64,000 bases of DNA from Enchytraeus crypticus (Eukaryota > Annelida > Clitellata > Enchytraeida > Enchytraeidae): positions 3,195,001 to 3,259,000 of the forward strand of contig CAJHZI010000478.1 of the NCBI GenBank assembly GCA_905160935.1, given 5' to 3'. The notes under the pieces are model-generated. The model did not search any database and was not told where the DNA came from. It saw nothing but the letters and a program-made list of their open reading frames with translations. Of this stretch, positions 14,029-28,300 are shown in pieces. Positions within the stretch are counted from its first letter, which is position 1. Every line of letters begins with the position of its first letter. Made by a program: the position numbers and the translations under genes.

Positions 14029-14092
14029 AATAGATTCATTTCTGTTTCAGAAATGAATCTATTTCTGAAACAGAAATCTATTATTATGAATC
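14029..14092. repeat. perfect palindrome plus nested partial copy
   Basis: Arms 14029-14044 and 14048-14063 (AATAGATTCATTTCTG and its exact complement) around a 3-base loop; the next 30 bases carry a second partial inverted copy (TTTCTGAAACAGAAA). Confidence 0.9.
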
Positions 14093-14110
14093 TATTTTCG
14101 AAATTTCTTA

Positions 14111-14240
14111 GACAGTGGCTATGACGGTAAGGTATTCGATCGCGGATCAGTATGTGTTGGTTTCAAATCCTGGGCTCGCACGTCACTGATATAGCTTTCG
14201 AGTGAGGAAACTGACGTTAACATTAGCTTTACCAGCTTTT
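14111..14240 (+). mobile_element. tRNA-derived SINE, family A
   Basis: The head CAGTGGCTATGACGGTAAGG, box B GGTTTCAAATCC with one extra base, and the 3' body ending GACGTTAACATTAGCTTTA are all present. It begins about 20 bases after a perfect palindrome region at 14029-14092. Confidence 0.8.
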
Positions 14241-14939
14241 TTCTTTTAATTGCGATTTGTACATGTATTAACATATTAGTTAAGCGGAAACTATGAGACT
14301 CCAAGCATAAATAATTGCATTTAAGATATTATAATTAGGAAGTTCATGGTGAAAACAATTTTTCGCCTGTTAGTTTGAGTTTTTAATTTAACAAAGTTCT
14401 GTCTTGATATTTTATGCAACGCGCAAGCCAGATTTTTATATTCAACCTATTTAAACATATTTATAACATATTTATTCTACATATTTATTTTTAACGTACA
14501 TACGCCTTGTATATACGCATTGTATGTATATTAGCGTATATACAATATATTGTGTGTACATTTCTATTTACATTAGATATTCACCGAACATGAATTCGAG
14601 GTATTTATATCTAAACTAAATATGTAAATACAAATAACTATGCTATATAGTTATTTGTATTACACACGGTTATTTGTACTACACAGAGATATTTATATTA
14701 TTAGCCTTTACACTTCTTATCGTCTTAATTTTGTATTCGGCCAACCTTTTATTCCATGTAGAATATGTTATTAGTCATTAACGACGCCATTTTATCTCGT
14801 TTGAAACCTTCTGTAGCTTTACACAGCTTCCATTCTAAACTCTATCCTTACCCTTGTCTAAAACTTTACAACATATACCGACATGTATATACATGTGTAT
14901 CCCTACATGTATAATATACATAACATAGTGTACCCACAT

Positions 14940-15042
14940 ACATTGTATGTATATACTTATATATATATGTATATATAATGTATATATATATATATATAAT
15001 ACCATATGTATATATCTATGTGTGTATATATATATACTGTAG
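14940..15042. repeat. (TA)n/(GTATA) tract
   Basis: A TATATATGTATATATAATG type run about 90 bases before the acceptor of the first Ig exon. Shorter (TA)n runs occur at 22953-22976, 30349-30400, 32038-32057 and 32828-32844. Confidence 0.88.
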
Positions 15043-15131
15043 ATATTTAAACAAAAACAGTGGAAAATATGTAACGTCTTAAATTTAATATAGCTAGAGG
15101 CCAATGTTGAATTGCTTTTGTGTATTTGCAG

Positions 15132-15285
15132 GCAAAGAGCCAAAAATAAGGAAGATGCGGCATGCAAAGGAAACAACGGAGGGTAAGAGGGTTCGGTTGT
15201 CCTGTAGGGCTACAGGTAGACCCAAACCCCAAATCAGCTGGTATAAAGATGGGTCCCCTATTTTACGTAACGTCAAGGAGAGAAA
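15132..15285 (+). CDS. exon: first half of Ig domain
   Basis: The acceptor is TATTTGCAG before 15132 and the donor is GTAAGC at 15286. The reading begins with two bases completing a split codon, then K-E-P-K-I-R-K and continues through E-G-K-R-V-R-L-S-C (first Ig cysteine) and I-S-W-Y-K-D-G (the core tryptophan). It ends with two bases of a lysine codon completed by the next exon. The E-G-x-x-V-x-L-x-C...W-x-K-D-G pattern is the B-C strand signature of I-set/C2 Ig domains, very close in arrangement to the neuregulin Ig domain. An intron inside the Ig domain is ordinary for such genes. Confidence 0.8.
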
Positions 15286-18200
15286 GTAAGCCACACCTAC
15301 TTTTTATACTATTATTAAATGGATGAATGATTGAATGAATGAATGATTGAATTGGTGAATGATTGAATGACTGACCGACCGACTGACAGACTGACTGAAT
15401 TAATGAATGAGTAAATAAATGAATGAATGAATGAATGAATGAATTAATTAATTAATTAATTAACGAACGAACGAACGAGCGAACGAACGAATTATTGAAT
15501 GAATGAATAAATGAAAAAATCAAGGAAGGAATGAGTGAATGAAGGAAAAAAGGAATGAGAGGTTTAATGAGTTAGTTATGTATTTAACTTTATTTAAGTG
15601 AACTCAAATAATTTAATAAAGTATTATATAAGCGAAAAATTAATAAGATCTTACATAATTAAGTAAAGTATAAATCATTAAAAAATTCACTCAGTATATT
15701 GAGTAATTCCGAAGATTATAAAAAACTAGGTAATTTAACTATTAAAACATAACGAATTGTCATCAAAATTGGCAAATACAATAAATATTTTGAAATCGCT
15801 TATTGAATTACAACATCCTCATTCAAATGTAAATTATCCAATTTAAAATCAAAACAAATTCAGCTCCTCTCGAGAATTTCCCGGAAGTTTCTATTTCATC
15901 TCATTATAAAATTCTTACTTCAGACGGTTCAGTACCAGTTACACTTTTCATTAAGCAATTTCGATGTATCCATATCTAAGTGAACAAATATCGGAGCCTA
16001 GAACTAATGTCACTCTTCTGACTAAGAAGGGATCGGATTTGTTTGCCGAGATTCGACGTGGAGCCTTTCTGCAATGCTGCGTGTTTACATTGGTCCACGA
16101 GACATTCTAAGTCCGCATTTGAACCGACAGAACGGCAGAAGAGATTCTGTCTAAAAACCAATTGAAGATACAAAGAATGTATAAACTGCTGTTAAAATGT
16201 CTGACGCCATTATAAATGTCTCGTAAAATTGTTTTAAAAGTTCTTCTGCTGCTTTCTAGGTAATTGCAATGAAATAAATAGAAATATTATAAGTAGATTA
16301 AGTTAGAGTTTTATTTAAAGACATTACTTTTATAATACTTATTTTTTTGAAGGATTTTACTCATTTTCGGTTAGCCTTTTATTTGAAATTTTTAATTATA
16401 GCATATTTATGTATCGTATTTAAATTATTCCATTGGTTAATATTAATACTAACCGATAGAATCATATATTATCTTTATTTCACCAAAATTATAAAAAGTG
16501 TACTTAATAAGTACATTTTGCAAATACCACTGTATGTAAAATATGGCAGGAGCATTTGTTAACGATATGATATAGGCAGATTGAAGGGTAAATTCAGTTT
16601 CGCTCTTTTATAGTTTAACAAGTACTTTAGTTTCCTTAGTGATTGATCATGAGGATAGTATCACTACTTTATCTGCATTAATTCAACTTTAATAAAAATT
16701 CCGCAGTTTCAATATAAGCCAGCTTTCAGAAAAGTTTGTAGAAACCGTTTGGCCACTTCACCAATTTTTGGAGAAAAATAACGAGAGGTTTTTTCGGAAA
16801 AAGTTAAATTTATCTTAGCAAACCCTTTGTAACCTACATGTTCATTTGCTAGTTTTAATTCTGATTAACTCTGGAAAATAAGTGAAAGATTGCATTATAT
16901 AAGTTTTTATTTTTGCAGAAAGGGATCTCAGTTAACAATACAGAAAGCGAGGCTCTCAGACTCCGGTGTTTATCAATGTCGAGCCGCCAACGTATTCAAT
17001 CAAACCAAACTCTTCGAAACAACGCTAAGGGTTAAACGTGGTAAGTGTGTTTAATTTTTTGCTTTTCTATGACAGTTATTTAATTCTTACGTTTTATAAA
17101 AGGCCAATGGACACGTTATATCAGTATACTACTATATAACCATTGTAAGAACTGTTAATGCTAATGTTAACGTCAGTGTCCTCACTCGAAAACCATGTTA
17201 GTGACGGGCAAGCCCAGGATTTGAAACCCACATATACCGATCCTCGGTTGAATAACTTACCGACATCGCCATAGTTATATACTTTGATTAGAGAAGGCTA
17301 ATTATGTCTTTTGCAATTTATCCTATCATTTGATTTCGCCTTTAATATGAAAAAATTGAAATGCATTACATCTGTGTTTCTAAAAAGTTATTTATCTGTC
17401 ATCAGTACGACAAAATCTTGTTATTACAACAATTATAATTATTCGATCTTGCAATCATCGATCGTTAAAAATCTGGAAACATCAATGAAAGGTCTATTCA
17501 GTGACCTCTAAGTTCGACAACAGTAGAAAATATTCGTAAGCATTTTTCGTGTTGGGTGGTACATACCACCTTGCCTTGTTAAAACAGCCTATGATCTTAA
17601 TAGAACAAGTTAACAAGGCGCTGAACATTGCGCTGCGCTTGGTCTAATTGGGGCTCCATTCTGTCGGCAAATGTGAGGACCCCCGACTGTTGCGTTCCTA
17701 GTAGTTGTGAAGCCTACGCGAGGCGTTAGACGAGCGGAGGTTCCTATATGCCTGGACTGAACCTTGTCCGCCATGTCTGATAGCTGTCCCTCGTGACATG
17801 TGATCAGTTAAACGGACAACTGAAGTCGCTTCAATATGAGACGGATAAAGCAGATGTTGCGGTATATGGGAGAATGGGCGAGACGTGAGATCTTGTTAGC
17901 TAGAGCAACAATAAAAAATATGATTTTAGATAGCTTAGTCACCAAGCTGATCCAAACCTTGTGACATTATAGTATAAGGTTGCAGGGTCGTTAATTAGAC
18001 GATATGGTTGTCTGTCCAAATTAAGACAATCCAGTTATTTGAGAGCCAGCGCATGAAAATTGAATTGCGGTATATTAGAAAATCTTCAATTACCAGGTCG
18101 TATATTTAAAATCCCTCACATGCACGATGTAGACTAGAACAAATCAATTGGCTAATAGCTAAAATAGCATATATAGTTTTATGAGTGTCTCTCTCTCTCT

Positions 18201-19194
18201 CTCTCTCTCACTTCCTCACGAAAGTTTTTCTTAAAAGATGTTTCAAATCATTGCTAAATTCACACTGTAAGAAACGTAGTACCCATCGGCTTGATTTAGT
18301 CTTAGTAGAGCTCGATGTTGTAATGAAAGACAGTAGCAATTGCTTTTTGTTATGTTTAAAAAATTACAAATATTACATATTTAGTCTTATTACCACTTGA
18401 GCATAATTCACACTATCTCTCTCACCCTCTCTCTCTCTCTCTCTTTCTCTCTCTCCAGCGAGTTCTCTGCAAATCAACAAGTTGGTTCCACCGTTTGATA
18501 AAGTGGTCGCTCACATGTCAGGCATAGTTGTCCTTATTTTGCTGTCAACATTGCTGTCCTGTAATCTTTTACGCCCTCTTCAAGGTCTTGAAATTAACTA
18601 AGCAGCATCTCCGAAACGAAATGCATCTCAGAACAAAATGGACGTCTTGAAGAGAAGGCCCCGTCTTCTGAACAGGACGTTAAACACACAATACAGCTAC
18701 TACTGACCATTTTTGACCACTTGACAGGCTTTTATTTTAGTATTTTACCTCTCCTCAGCATATTTACTTTGCAGATTGGTCTGGGTGAATTGATCTGTAG
18801 TGATTTGTGCTGTGGGGACGTCCCTGACATAATCCTTGGATGAGGAAACGGAAGTTAGACTTTTATATTTATTACTATTTTTATTATTACTGCTACTACT
18901 GAACGAAATAACTAAATAAATAACTGATTGATTTAATCGTAATATTTGTCGTATCCGGTCAATTCTATATCCTTGACATAGCCATGCTATCCAGTTAAAT
19001 TCTTGACGCCAGATGGAGAACATGTGGATGCCGCAACAACAAGCTTCGAATGGTGCACAGAAATCTGGATTTAATTGCGTGGCACCTGGAAATGATTTTT
19101 TGCTTCCCTCTGATCTGCCGTGGCTGCACGCTACTCACTACAATTCCAGGGATAAGCGGGTCCTTCCTAGCAATCCTTACACTGTAGACAATCG

Positions 19195-19228
<34 letters not shown>

Positions 19229-19277
19229 CTCAGAGAGAGAGAGAGAGAGTTATAAAGATATAAAGAGAGAGATAGAC

Positions 19278-19321
<44 letters not shown>

Positions 19322-22300
19322 TATAAAGAGATAAACAATAGGAAAAAGGGTAGTGTAAAAAGTGCGATTGAGATGTAGTGGAAAACTTGACTAAACTAAA
19401 GATGTGGAAATGGGAGGATTTTCGCTATCGCTTCACATTACCCGCCAGTGCGAGATGTTTGAAAAATTAAAAAAGCGTTGTAAGTTGAGTTTTATAAAAT
19501 TTATGTAAATCATCATCTTCTTCCTTTAAATCCCAGTTTAACCAGGGCCGGGATACGAATAGACTTTCTCCAGTCCTCTCTGTCCCACACCATATTATCA
19601 GTCAATCCCCTATTTCTCATGTCCTTCTTACCTTAATCACGTAACCCATGTCAGTTGTGGTCTATATTTACCTCTCTATAGCTTAACATCCAGCTCTTCC
19701 TTCCAAACTCTCTTTACAGAATCATAAAATGAATGTAACTTATAACAATAATAGATAATAGTAATAATAGATCATATTATTAATAGATTTGCAAACTGAT
19801 AGTATTTGTATACTTTTAAATTTACTCATATCAAATTTTTATGGTGATAGCTTTATCCTTTTAAGAAGAAAGTCTAAATGGGTGAAATGAGTAGAGTCTA
19901 AGTAACTAATCGGAGTGCCATAGTAAATGTCAGAGCATGTCTGATAGCATTAATGGATCAAATGAAAGTAAATAATCAAAACAGATATCTTAAATTAATT
20001 TAAATCTTTTGTAGGCGTTTGAATAATGATAGCAGATCTAAATGCCTACGTTTTGCTACAATAAGTTGACCTTGTCTGCAGATTTGATAAACCCTGCCAA
20101 TGGTAGAATGATCCCAGCTAACCAAGCTAAAATTTGAAAATAAAATTAAACTCGGAGAAGCAAGAGTACGTGACGCAATGAGGAATTACTCACGTACATG
20201 CGTTGAAGGGAAGGAAATACAAACCTCTATAAAACAATACATAATTCAATAACTCCGTGCTGGTAGCTTATATTCCAGTCAGTCGACAAGTCGCCGGTGA
20301 CGATCGAATTCGTTTTCCATACAGGAAAAACTAGCGGTGATTTATCGTCAGCGTTAAAAAAATGGGCAAAATGTTTAGCTTTCTAATCGCACAGTGGATA
20401 GCCTGCGAAGCTGTCGATCGATTTGACGTCCTGTACCTCAGTCGGCCTGTGCAAATACACGATGGAAGTGTAAATACCTGACAGAACTGTGCTGTGGAAA
20501 GAGAATTCATGCTGCAGAGTTTGATGGGATTGTGTAGAAGAAATCACGGTTGATTACAACCTTATCAATCCTCCGCGTTGAATTTCGTAGAAAATTCTTG
20601 CGGAGTTTATCTGTCAGTAGACACGGAGATGATATACAGATGAAATATTTATTCGTTCTGTTGGACTAAGACGTTTCATTTAATAAACCTGTTCGTAGGT
20701 TTTATTTTTGTAAATCTCTTATCTTTGAAATTTAAATCTTCTGATTTAAATTTCATTTGTATCCATGGTCAAAGTAGCGTGATATTTAACATAAATATAT
20801 ACTAGTTACGCAAATATTACGAAATTTTAAAGAAATAAAAATGCTCGTAAGCAATTTTTAGACGTCCTATCTCGTTCGAATTAGTTGAGAGTTTAATGAT
20901 ATTGGTTGATTTAATAATTGGTCATCAAGATTTGATCACAAAAGAATTGAAATTACACATACAATTGCAATGCAATATGCATATATTTATTTCTTTGTCA
21001 ATACGCAGTTTGTACAGAATTAATTCTTTTTCATTGGTGTCCTTCATCCTTTTCGATTTCGCCTAGTACTCTTTGAATAAAGGAAAATTGAAATGAATGG
21101 AATTTTTCGATTCCAAAAGATTTCTTTCAAATATCTATCCCAGAGGCTAGCTCTCCGAAAGAAATATTATGAAACATTGGAAACTACTGCACTCCTTAAC
21201 CATATTATTAAGCCCCCGGAGTGTATCAAATTCCTTAACTATAACGATCCTCGAAGATTTGTCATTGCAGAAAGGTACTGATTTTTGATTTCTCTTGTCA
21301 TTAGCTACGCAAATCTTCTATGCTTTCATTATCTTCACAGCTAGTTTTACAGATACTTATACAAATAGCATTGCTGTAGTGTTGTAGTTGTTGTTATTGC
21401 TGTAACTGAAAGAGTTCGAATGAATATGGTCCAAACTTCCCTTGTTTTGTCCTGGTTGTTTGAAGAATAAACCATCCGGTGACTGTACGTGTCGTAGAAA
21501 GCGACTAATACACTAAGATCCAAACCAACGTCACAAAGGGCATTAAGTTGGTGAGCGCCTAACTCGAGAAATTACTACAACATTTTCTAAAACGAGTGGA
21601 CGAAATTTTGAAAGAGGACAGAGAGGAGTGGATAAGGTCCATTCGTATCCCGAACCTAGTTGGGATAAAGGGAAGAAGAAGATGATGATGTTGTTTTTGC
21701 TGTGCTCAACGATTCTCACTCCCTTGTGTGAATGGTATAATGGACAGCGAAGCGCTTATCATTTAGTAGTCGTCCTCTCTTCAGCAATCTGCCGCTCTTT
21801 GTCTCACTCTGACGTCGCTTTCATCTCTCTTCCAGGAACTTCCGCTATCTCGCTCTAGACGAGCAAAAATCAACTTTAAAAACTGAGAGTCGTTCAACGG
21901 CGGCCAGTTAATTCTAACTCAACTTGTCTTAATGCATATCGAATCAGCTGGAGGGCGGGGAGGGTTATCCCTCATAAATGTTACACTAGCGAAATGCACC
22001 TGCATTTTTGTAATTTACCTTTTGAACTGCCGAATTGAAGTGTTTATTTTCCATTCACCCTACGCTCTTTGAAATTTTTGGATACATACAGACTCTAGAC
22101 CAAGGGAGCGACGAATCCACACATTTTCAATTAAATTCTGATTATTTAAAATTCGTCTTAGTATGAGGTAAAAACTGATTAAGCTAACGTTAACGTCAGC
22201 TTCCTCACTCGAAAGCGATGTCAGTTGAAGGGCGAGCCCAGGATTTGAACCCCGGACACACTGACCCGCGCTCGAATATCTTACCGACATCGCCACAGGT

Positions 22301-25300
22301 AATGCAACTAACTTCTACCTACCATCTACTAATAGTTTTTTGGCTAGAGTGGCACCACAGCCACCTTTGAGTTAAACTTTATTCGTTAGCCGCCCGACCG
22401 TGCCATTCGATAGCAAGCACCAGTTGAACAAAATGTTTCGCTTAAGTGGATCAACGGACATTTGAAAAAACCGATTCTATGCTGTAGATATTCCACTAGC
22501 TGTGGACTATAAATCCTCAACTTCTAATTGCTGCTGCTCTACCCCTGTTGATTTCTTTACTGCAACTTTGTTCACTCCCTACCCAAATTTTCATTTAGTG
22601 TTTCATACAATCTCGCTTTCAAATTGATTGTCTGTGTTGGCGCTATTGCTTTAATAATTTGAAAAGAATGCAAGGAAACCAGTAAAATGATGCTATATTA
22701 AATCAAATAATGTTATATAAATTTGTAATACTTGAATAATAAACCTTTTGAGTAAAATGGAATAATTTAAAAACTGTTTAATTAACTCGTTTTAATGTAC
22801 ATGCAATTTGAAATTATTTACATCTGAATCTCATGTTTAAGAGTATGAATTTTTTGCCACTCATTGAGATTTAAGTTAATTATGATTTGTTTACTTTGAT
22901 CATCATTAACATTGATCATCTTTAATGCTAATAGAGAGAAATTAGTAAATATTCATATATATATATATATATATGCATGTATGTATATAATAAGTATAAA
23001 TTAGATACATATCTACAAGTACTGTATTGAAATAACTAGCTATTAAGCGATTTCACCTCTAAATACCTCCCAGTGGTTTCCCGTACCATTGTTTATTGCA
23101 CATCACACACGCATGCTCTACCACACTACACCATTGATCTTCGCCAGGATTTTAAATAGTCTAGCTGCGACAGAGGTCCTATGTAAGATTATTTGTAGCG
23201 AAAAGTTCATTTTGTACTGTCTCCGAAATTTAAGCGATTATAGTAGTTTTACTATTTACTTAAGTGAATGAACTCGATCTATAAAACAAAACCTTATTTT
23301 ATTTTAACTGTTACGTTCGATGTGAGGTTAATAAAAATCTTGTCGGGTTATAAAACCAAACTCAGCATCAGATATAAGGTCAAGATAAGTTGGTTTCTAA
23401 ATAAACTACATATTATTCTGCAATATCGGCTGTATTTAGCATATCTTATTATCTTAGATGCGTTTAAAAAGCTAAATGTAAAGCTAATGTTAACGTCAGT
23501 TTTCATACTTGAAAACGATATCAGTGACGGGTGAGCCCAAGATTTGAACCCCGCACTTACTGATCCACGGTAGAAAATCTAAACGAAATCGCCACTGGCT
23601 CCAGCCAGAAATTCTCTGTAACTTAGAAATAATGGACTATATTTCCTTCCCATTAAATCTTCAAGATTTTCTCAGGCAACAGCTGTCATTTGCCGCTTAT
23701 TCATTTAGTTATCGCAAATCTCCGGATAATCTATTGGATTCATCCCATTCGTACCTGGCGCTCCACACGTACTACAGCTGCATCCGTGACTTTAGTAAAT
23801 GATCCGTATAAATCCAGGTACCTCAAGTTGTTAGGTAAAAGTATAGTAATGAACTAGTGAAAAAAGGTGTAAGTGTAAAACTGTTCGAAATTTTAAACGA
23901 TGTCTCAACTACATTGAGTATAACATGATTTTCACCTTGTCCGCAGTTGTGCAGTGATTATAAAAGCATTCTCTAACTTATCTTCCACTAGTTAGCTTCA
24001 AAAATGCTTCTCAAATTAAAGAAATCTTGGATAATAACCAGCGACTTAATGTCTTTTAGTTGAGGAAATCTTTTAAATTAAATTGCATGTTATTTTCGCT
24101 GCCGCATAAATATATGAAGTGAGCATAATCTCCTCTGTGTAACGAAATACATGATCAAGGTAATCCTTCTGAATTTCGAATCTTATCACAATTATGAAAG
24201 AGTATTTTCCGTATAAAGATTAACTTGATCCGTAGAGATTTAGTTGTGATACAGTATCGTAGTCTAGCACTTCTTGGACATGGAACACTGGCCTGGTTTG
24301 TGAGTATTTATGACATAAATGTGCAGCTACAATTGGTTTCTCCAGAGTTAATAAAGCTTATTGTAAATTATAATCTTATAAGGCATTCCAGTTTATCCAT
24401 AGGAAATAACTAATTAAGTAAGTAATTAATTAATTAATAGCTAGCAGTTGTTTGACTGAAATAATTACTGTTTGCTAGCTTGATTAGCATCATCATCATC
24501 ATCACCATCATCATCATCTTCGCTTAAATACCAGTTTAACTAGAGTCGGAACTCGAATAGACTTTCTCCAGTCCTCTCTATCCCAAACCATATCATCCCC
24601 TGTTTTTCATATCATTCTTAATGACCACATACCACGTCAGTTGTGGTCTACCTCTCTCTAGCTTAGCATCCAGTTCTTCCCTCTAAACTCTCTTTACTAC
24701 ATATGCCTTTCTCACAAATTATTCCATACATCTCTCGACTGAGCCAACCAATCCTCTATCCGCTCAACATTCAAAGCTTGGTAGCTTGGTCGATTCACTA
24801 AATTATTACTTATTAATTAATTATTTATTAATTATTAATTGATTGATATTTTCAGATCCTGAACACGAGAAGAAGCATTCAGTTTTATGTGAGGAGCAGA
24901 CATTTTGTTTGAATGGAGGCTCGTGTTATCTCTTCGCACTGGGACAGAAATACTGCCAGTAAGCATTACGCTAACAATTCACTTATTTTTGTTACATGAT
25001 TTTATTTATGTCACTGTTTATTAAAGGAAACATTTAACGGCATGTCACGTTAGACATGTCACTAACTTAGCTTTCGCAAAAGGTTTTAATTCTACAGAGA
25101 AAAATTAGAAAAAACAGACAATGAAAAATAGGCTATCGACAATAAGATCTGATTATCATCGAATTCATTGCTTTATCTAAAGCAGCGAGTTATTAGAGTT
25201 TGTTGAACTTCCCGACACCACGAAGTAGTCAGTAAGTACCGCGATGGGTAATTGGCACAATTTCTTGGTGAAACACAAGAGTGTCTTTAATTAGCAAATT

Positions 25301-28300
25301 AGTTGAGCTGTTATTTTCAATTCTCTAAACAACCCGCGCTCTGCAGAAGAGCTTTCTGTTCCGCTACATTATGGATTTTCAATAGGTAATTTTAATCCCT
25401 TTGGAGAAGACTATTTCAGTTACGCAAATTTTACTTTCTCTATTCTCAAATTCCATTCAAGACATAGACACATGTTGCATACTTTTCTAACGTCCTATCC
25501 TTAATATCCTAAACTGAGGAAGACAACTGAAAACCAACTCAGAAACTCTATTTTCCCCACGTCGTAAGGTACACAAGATATGAATAAGGCATAGTCCGTT
25601 TTTTGAAGAAATTAACTTGTTAGTCTATGGGGTGCTCCTTGTGGAGCGTGAAAACAGACTCTGAGTATAGACAATTGAATATGTATCTTGGCCCCGTCAC
25701 TTAAAAGAGCGCAAGTAACATCAGAGTCATATTTTCGTATCGGCCGGCCCATCTGGGAGCATACTGAGATGCAAGATGTTTTCCTGATACTTGTTTGTAA
25801 TTAATAAATTAGCAAAGGGAAAAGTTATCTTTCTATACAATATATTCAATCTCTTGTCCAAGAGTTGCGATTATCCCGTAAATCTAATTTACTTGATTGT
25901 CTAATCTTTCAACAGGTTTCTCTATATTGCATATGCACCGTTTTGAACCTTTTGTTGTTTGCTCGTCGGCTTAGTTTTGGGTTCCATATTGTTCGGTATT
26001 GTCATTGACGGCAGTAGCACTTTAAATGCTGCTGCTGTTGTTTCAAGGGTATTTCACAGGATATGTGGCTCCATCTTTCGATGGCGTTTGAAGTAGGATC
26101 GTTATGGACCCTTTGATTTGAGGAGACCACTCTTTGAGTTTTGATAACTCTTTCAATCTTTTAATCCATCTAAATATAAAACTTTTAACTTCAAACAAAA
26201 ATAAAACCTTTTGAAGTTTAATCATTACCTGAACGTTCCTAATTAATAATTTTTATAAATCTAGTTAGGATTATAATTCACCTCAGGATCTGTCATCTAA
26301 TACTTCTTGATGTGATATGGTGTCTCCAACCACTGCGTTACTGAGACATTCCAAATATTAATATAATTATAATAACAATATAATAATAATAGTAAATAAT
26401 AATAACATTACTAATGATAATAACAATATAATAACAATAGTAAATAATAATAACATTACTAATAATAATAATAACAATATAATAATAATAGTAAATAATA
26501 ATAACATTGCTAATAATAATAACAATATAATAATAATAGTAAATAATAATAGCATTGCTAATAATAATAACAATATAATAATAGTAGTAAATAATAATAA
26601 CATTACTAATAATAATAACAATATAATAATAATAGTAAATAATAATAACATTACTAATAATAATAACAATATAATAATAATAATAGTAAATAATAATAAC
26701 ATTACTAATAATAATAACAATATAATAATAATAATAATAGTAAATAATAATAACATTACTAATAATAATAACAATATAATAATAATAGTAAATAATAATA
26801 ACATTACTAATAATAATAACAATATAATAATAATAGTAAATAATAATAACATTACTAATAATTACTAATAATAATAACAATATAATAATAATAATAGTAA
26901 ATAATAATAACATTACTAATAATAGTAACAATATAATAATAATAGTAAATAATAATAACATTACTAATAATAATAACAATATAATAATAATAGTAAATAA
27001 TAATAACATTACTAATAATAATAAAAATATAATAATAATAGTAAATAATAATAACATTACTAATAATAAAAATATCATAATAATAGTAAATAATAATAAC
27101 ATTACTAATAATAATAACAACATTTGCAGTAGAGTTTCCTTGTTTATGGTCGTTTCATAAGCGTGTGACAGATTCCAGCAGAAGAAGAACAATTTATTTA
27201 ACTATTACTTCGATTAAACAAGGATTATTAATTAACAAAATAAATCATATAAAATTTCAATCTTACATGCAATCATGACAACAAAAATAATAATGGCATT
27301 TATATTTATATTAATAATTATATTAGTTAATACTAATATAATTATTATTATTAATATTAGCACTATTATTATCAATAGTAATAATATTAATAATAATAGT
27401 AATAATAATAATAATATAATATTTAGAAAGTACCCTTTGGAGTATAACTCTGTGCAACTAACATAATCAATTATGACATTTTCAGACTATAACAGCACGG
27501 ATTTCATATCTCTATAGTAGTTTTTAATGCAGATTTATGTCGGCTAGTTAGTTTATTGCAAGCGAAAAGTCATAACGTCTGTTTGCGGTTTAGAAGAAGT
27601 TGTGAATGCAAGTATGAGACAGTAACACTGGCGTAAATCAGAACCCGGGCGCATTTTCGACCGCCTGTGAGTTCCGTTACTCGAGTCCTCTTATAAGTGC
27701 AAGCTTTTCTTGTCTGCACTAGTCAGTGAATGTTTCATCGCCGCCCCTAACTGCAGCCGCTGAATTCATTACACAGTTCTTTCCGAGCGGCGGCTGAAGT
27801 ATTTGTATTTCACTTGCCTTGCTTTGCTATGCAGCTGCAGTTGCGATTGTAACTGCTTATGCGTCTGAATCTTAAAAATGTAAGATAAAGTTTGTCGCAA
27901 TAAGAGAGATAGAGAGAGAGCACCATGAATCATGATCATTTTTTGTAACCGAATCAAAATTTGCACAAAGCACAAACAACGAGACAGAATACAAATAAAA
28001 CGGCCGTCAGAAAGAGCACAATTGAGCTCTATCTAGCTGACCACCGGAAACCGGAGAGAGAGAGAGAGAGAGAAAGCGCTAGATGTCGTAGTTGATCCTC
28101 AACTATGAGATGCACCGGAGATATTTCCACAGTTTTAAATGATCTGTTCAACTGCATTAAAATACTTCTATAATAATTCAACTAATTTATCAGGTTTTTA
28201 TCGCTATTAATTCATTAGTTTTGTATCTGCCACTGCAACTTAGTCAAGTTCTGGCTGCTACTGTATCCTCGCTATCATCATCGAGCTCCGAAGTAGCATC

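Larger units (their letters stand above)
17277..21459 (+). other. intron of Ig-EGF gene: unassigned and repeat DNA
   Basis: 17540-17890 is GC-rich and unassigned, with a small perfect hairpin GGTGGTACATACCACC. 18480-18720 and 18960-19190 are also GC-richer and may be decayed elements. The rest is AT-rich. Confidence 0.5.

Noticed and set aside
14835-15176. 113-codon minus-strand frame rich in Tyr, Ile and His
   Set aside because: It covers the TA/GTATA tract and runs antisense across a well-supported Ig exon.
26338-27192. 284-codon minus-strand open frame rich in Ile, Leu, Val and Tyr
   Set aside because: It is a translation of the ATAATA minisatellite; the residues repeat with the DNA unit and resemble a membrane protein only by composition.
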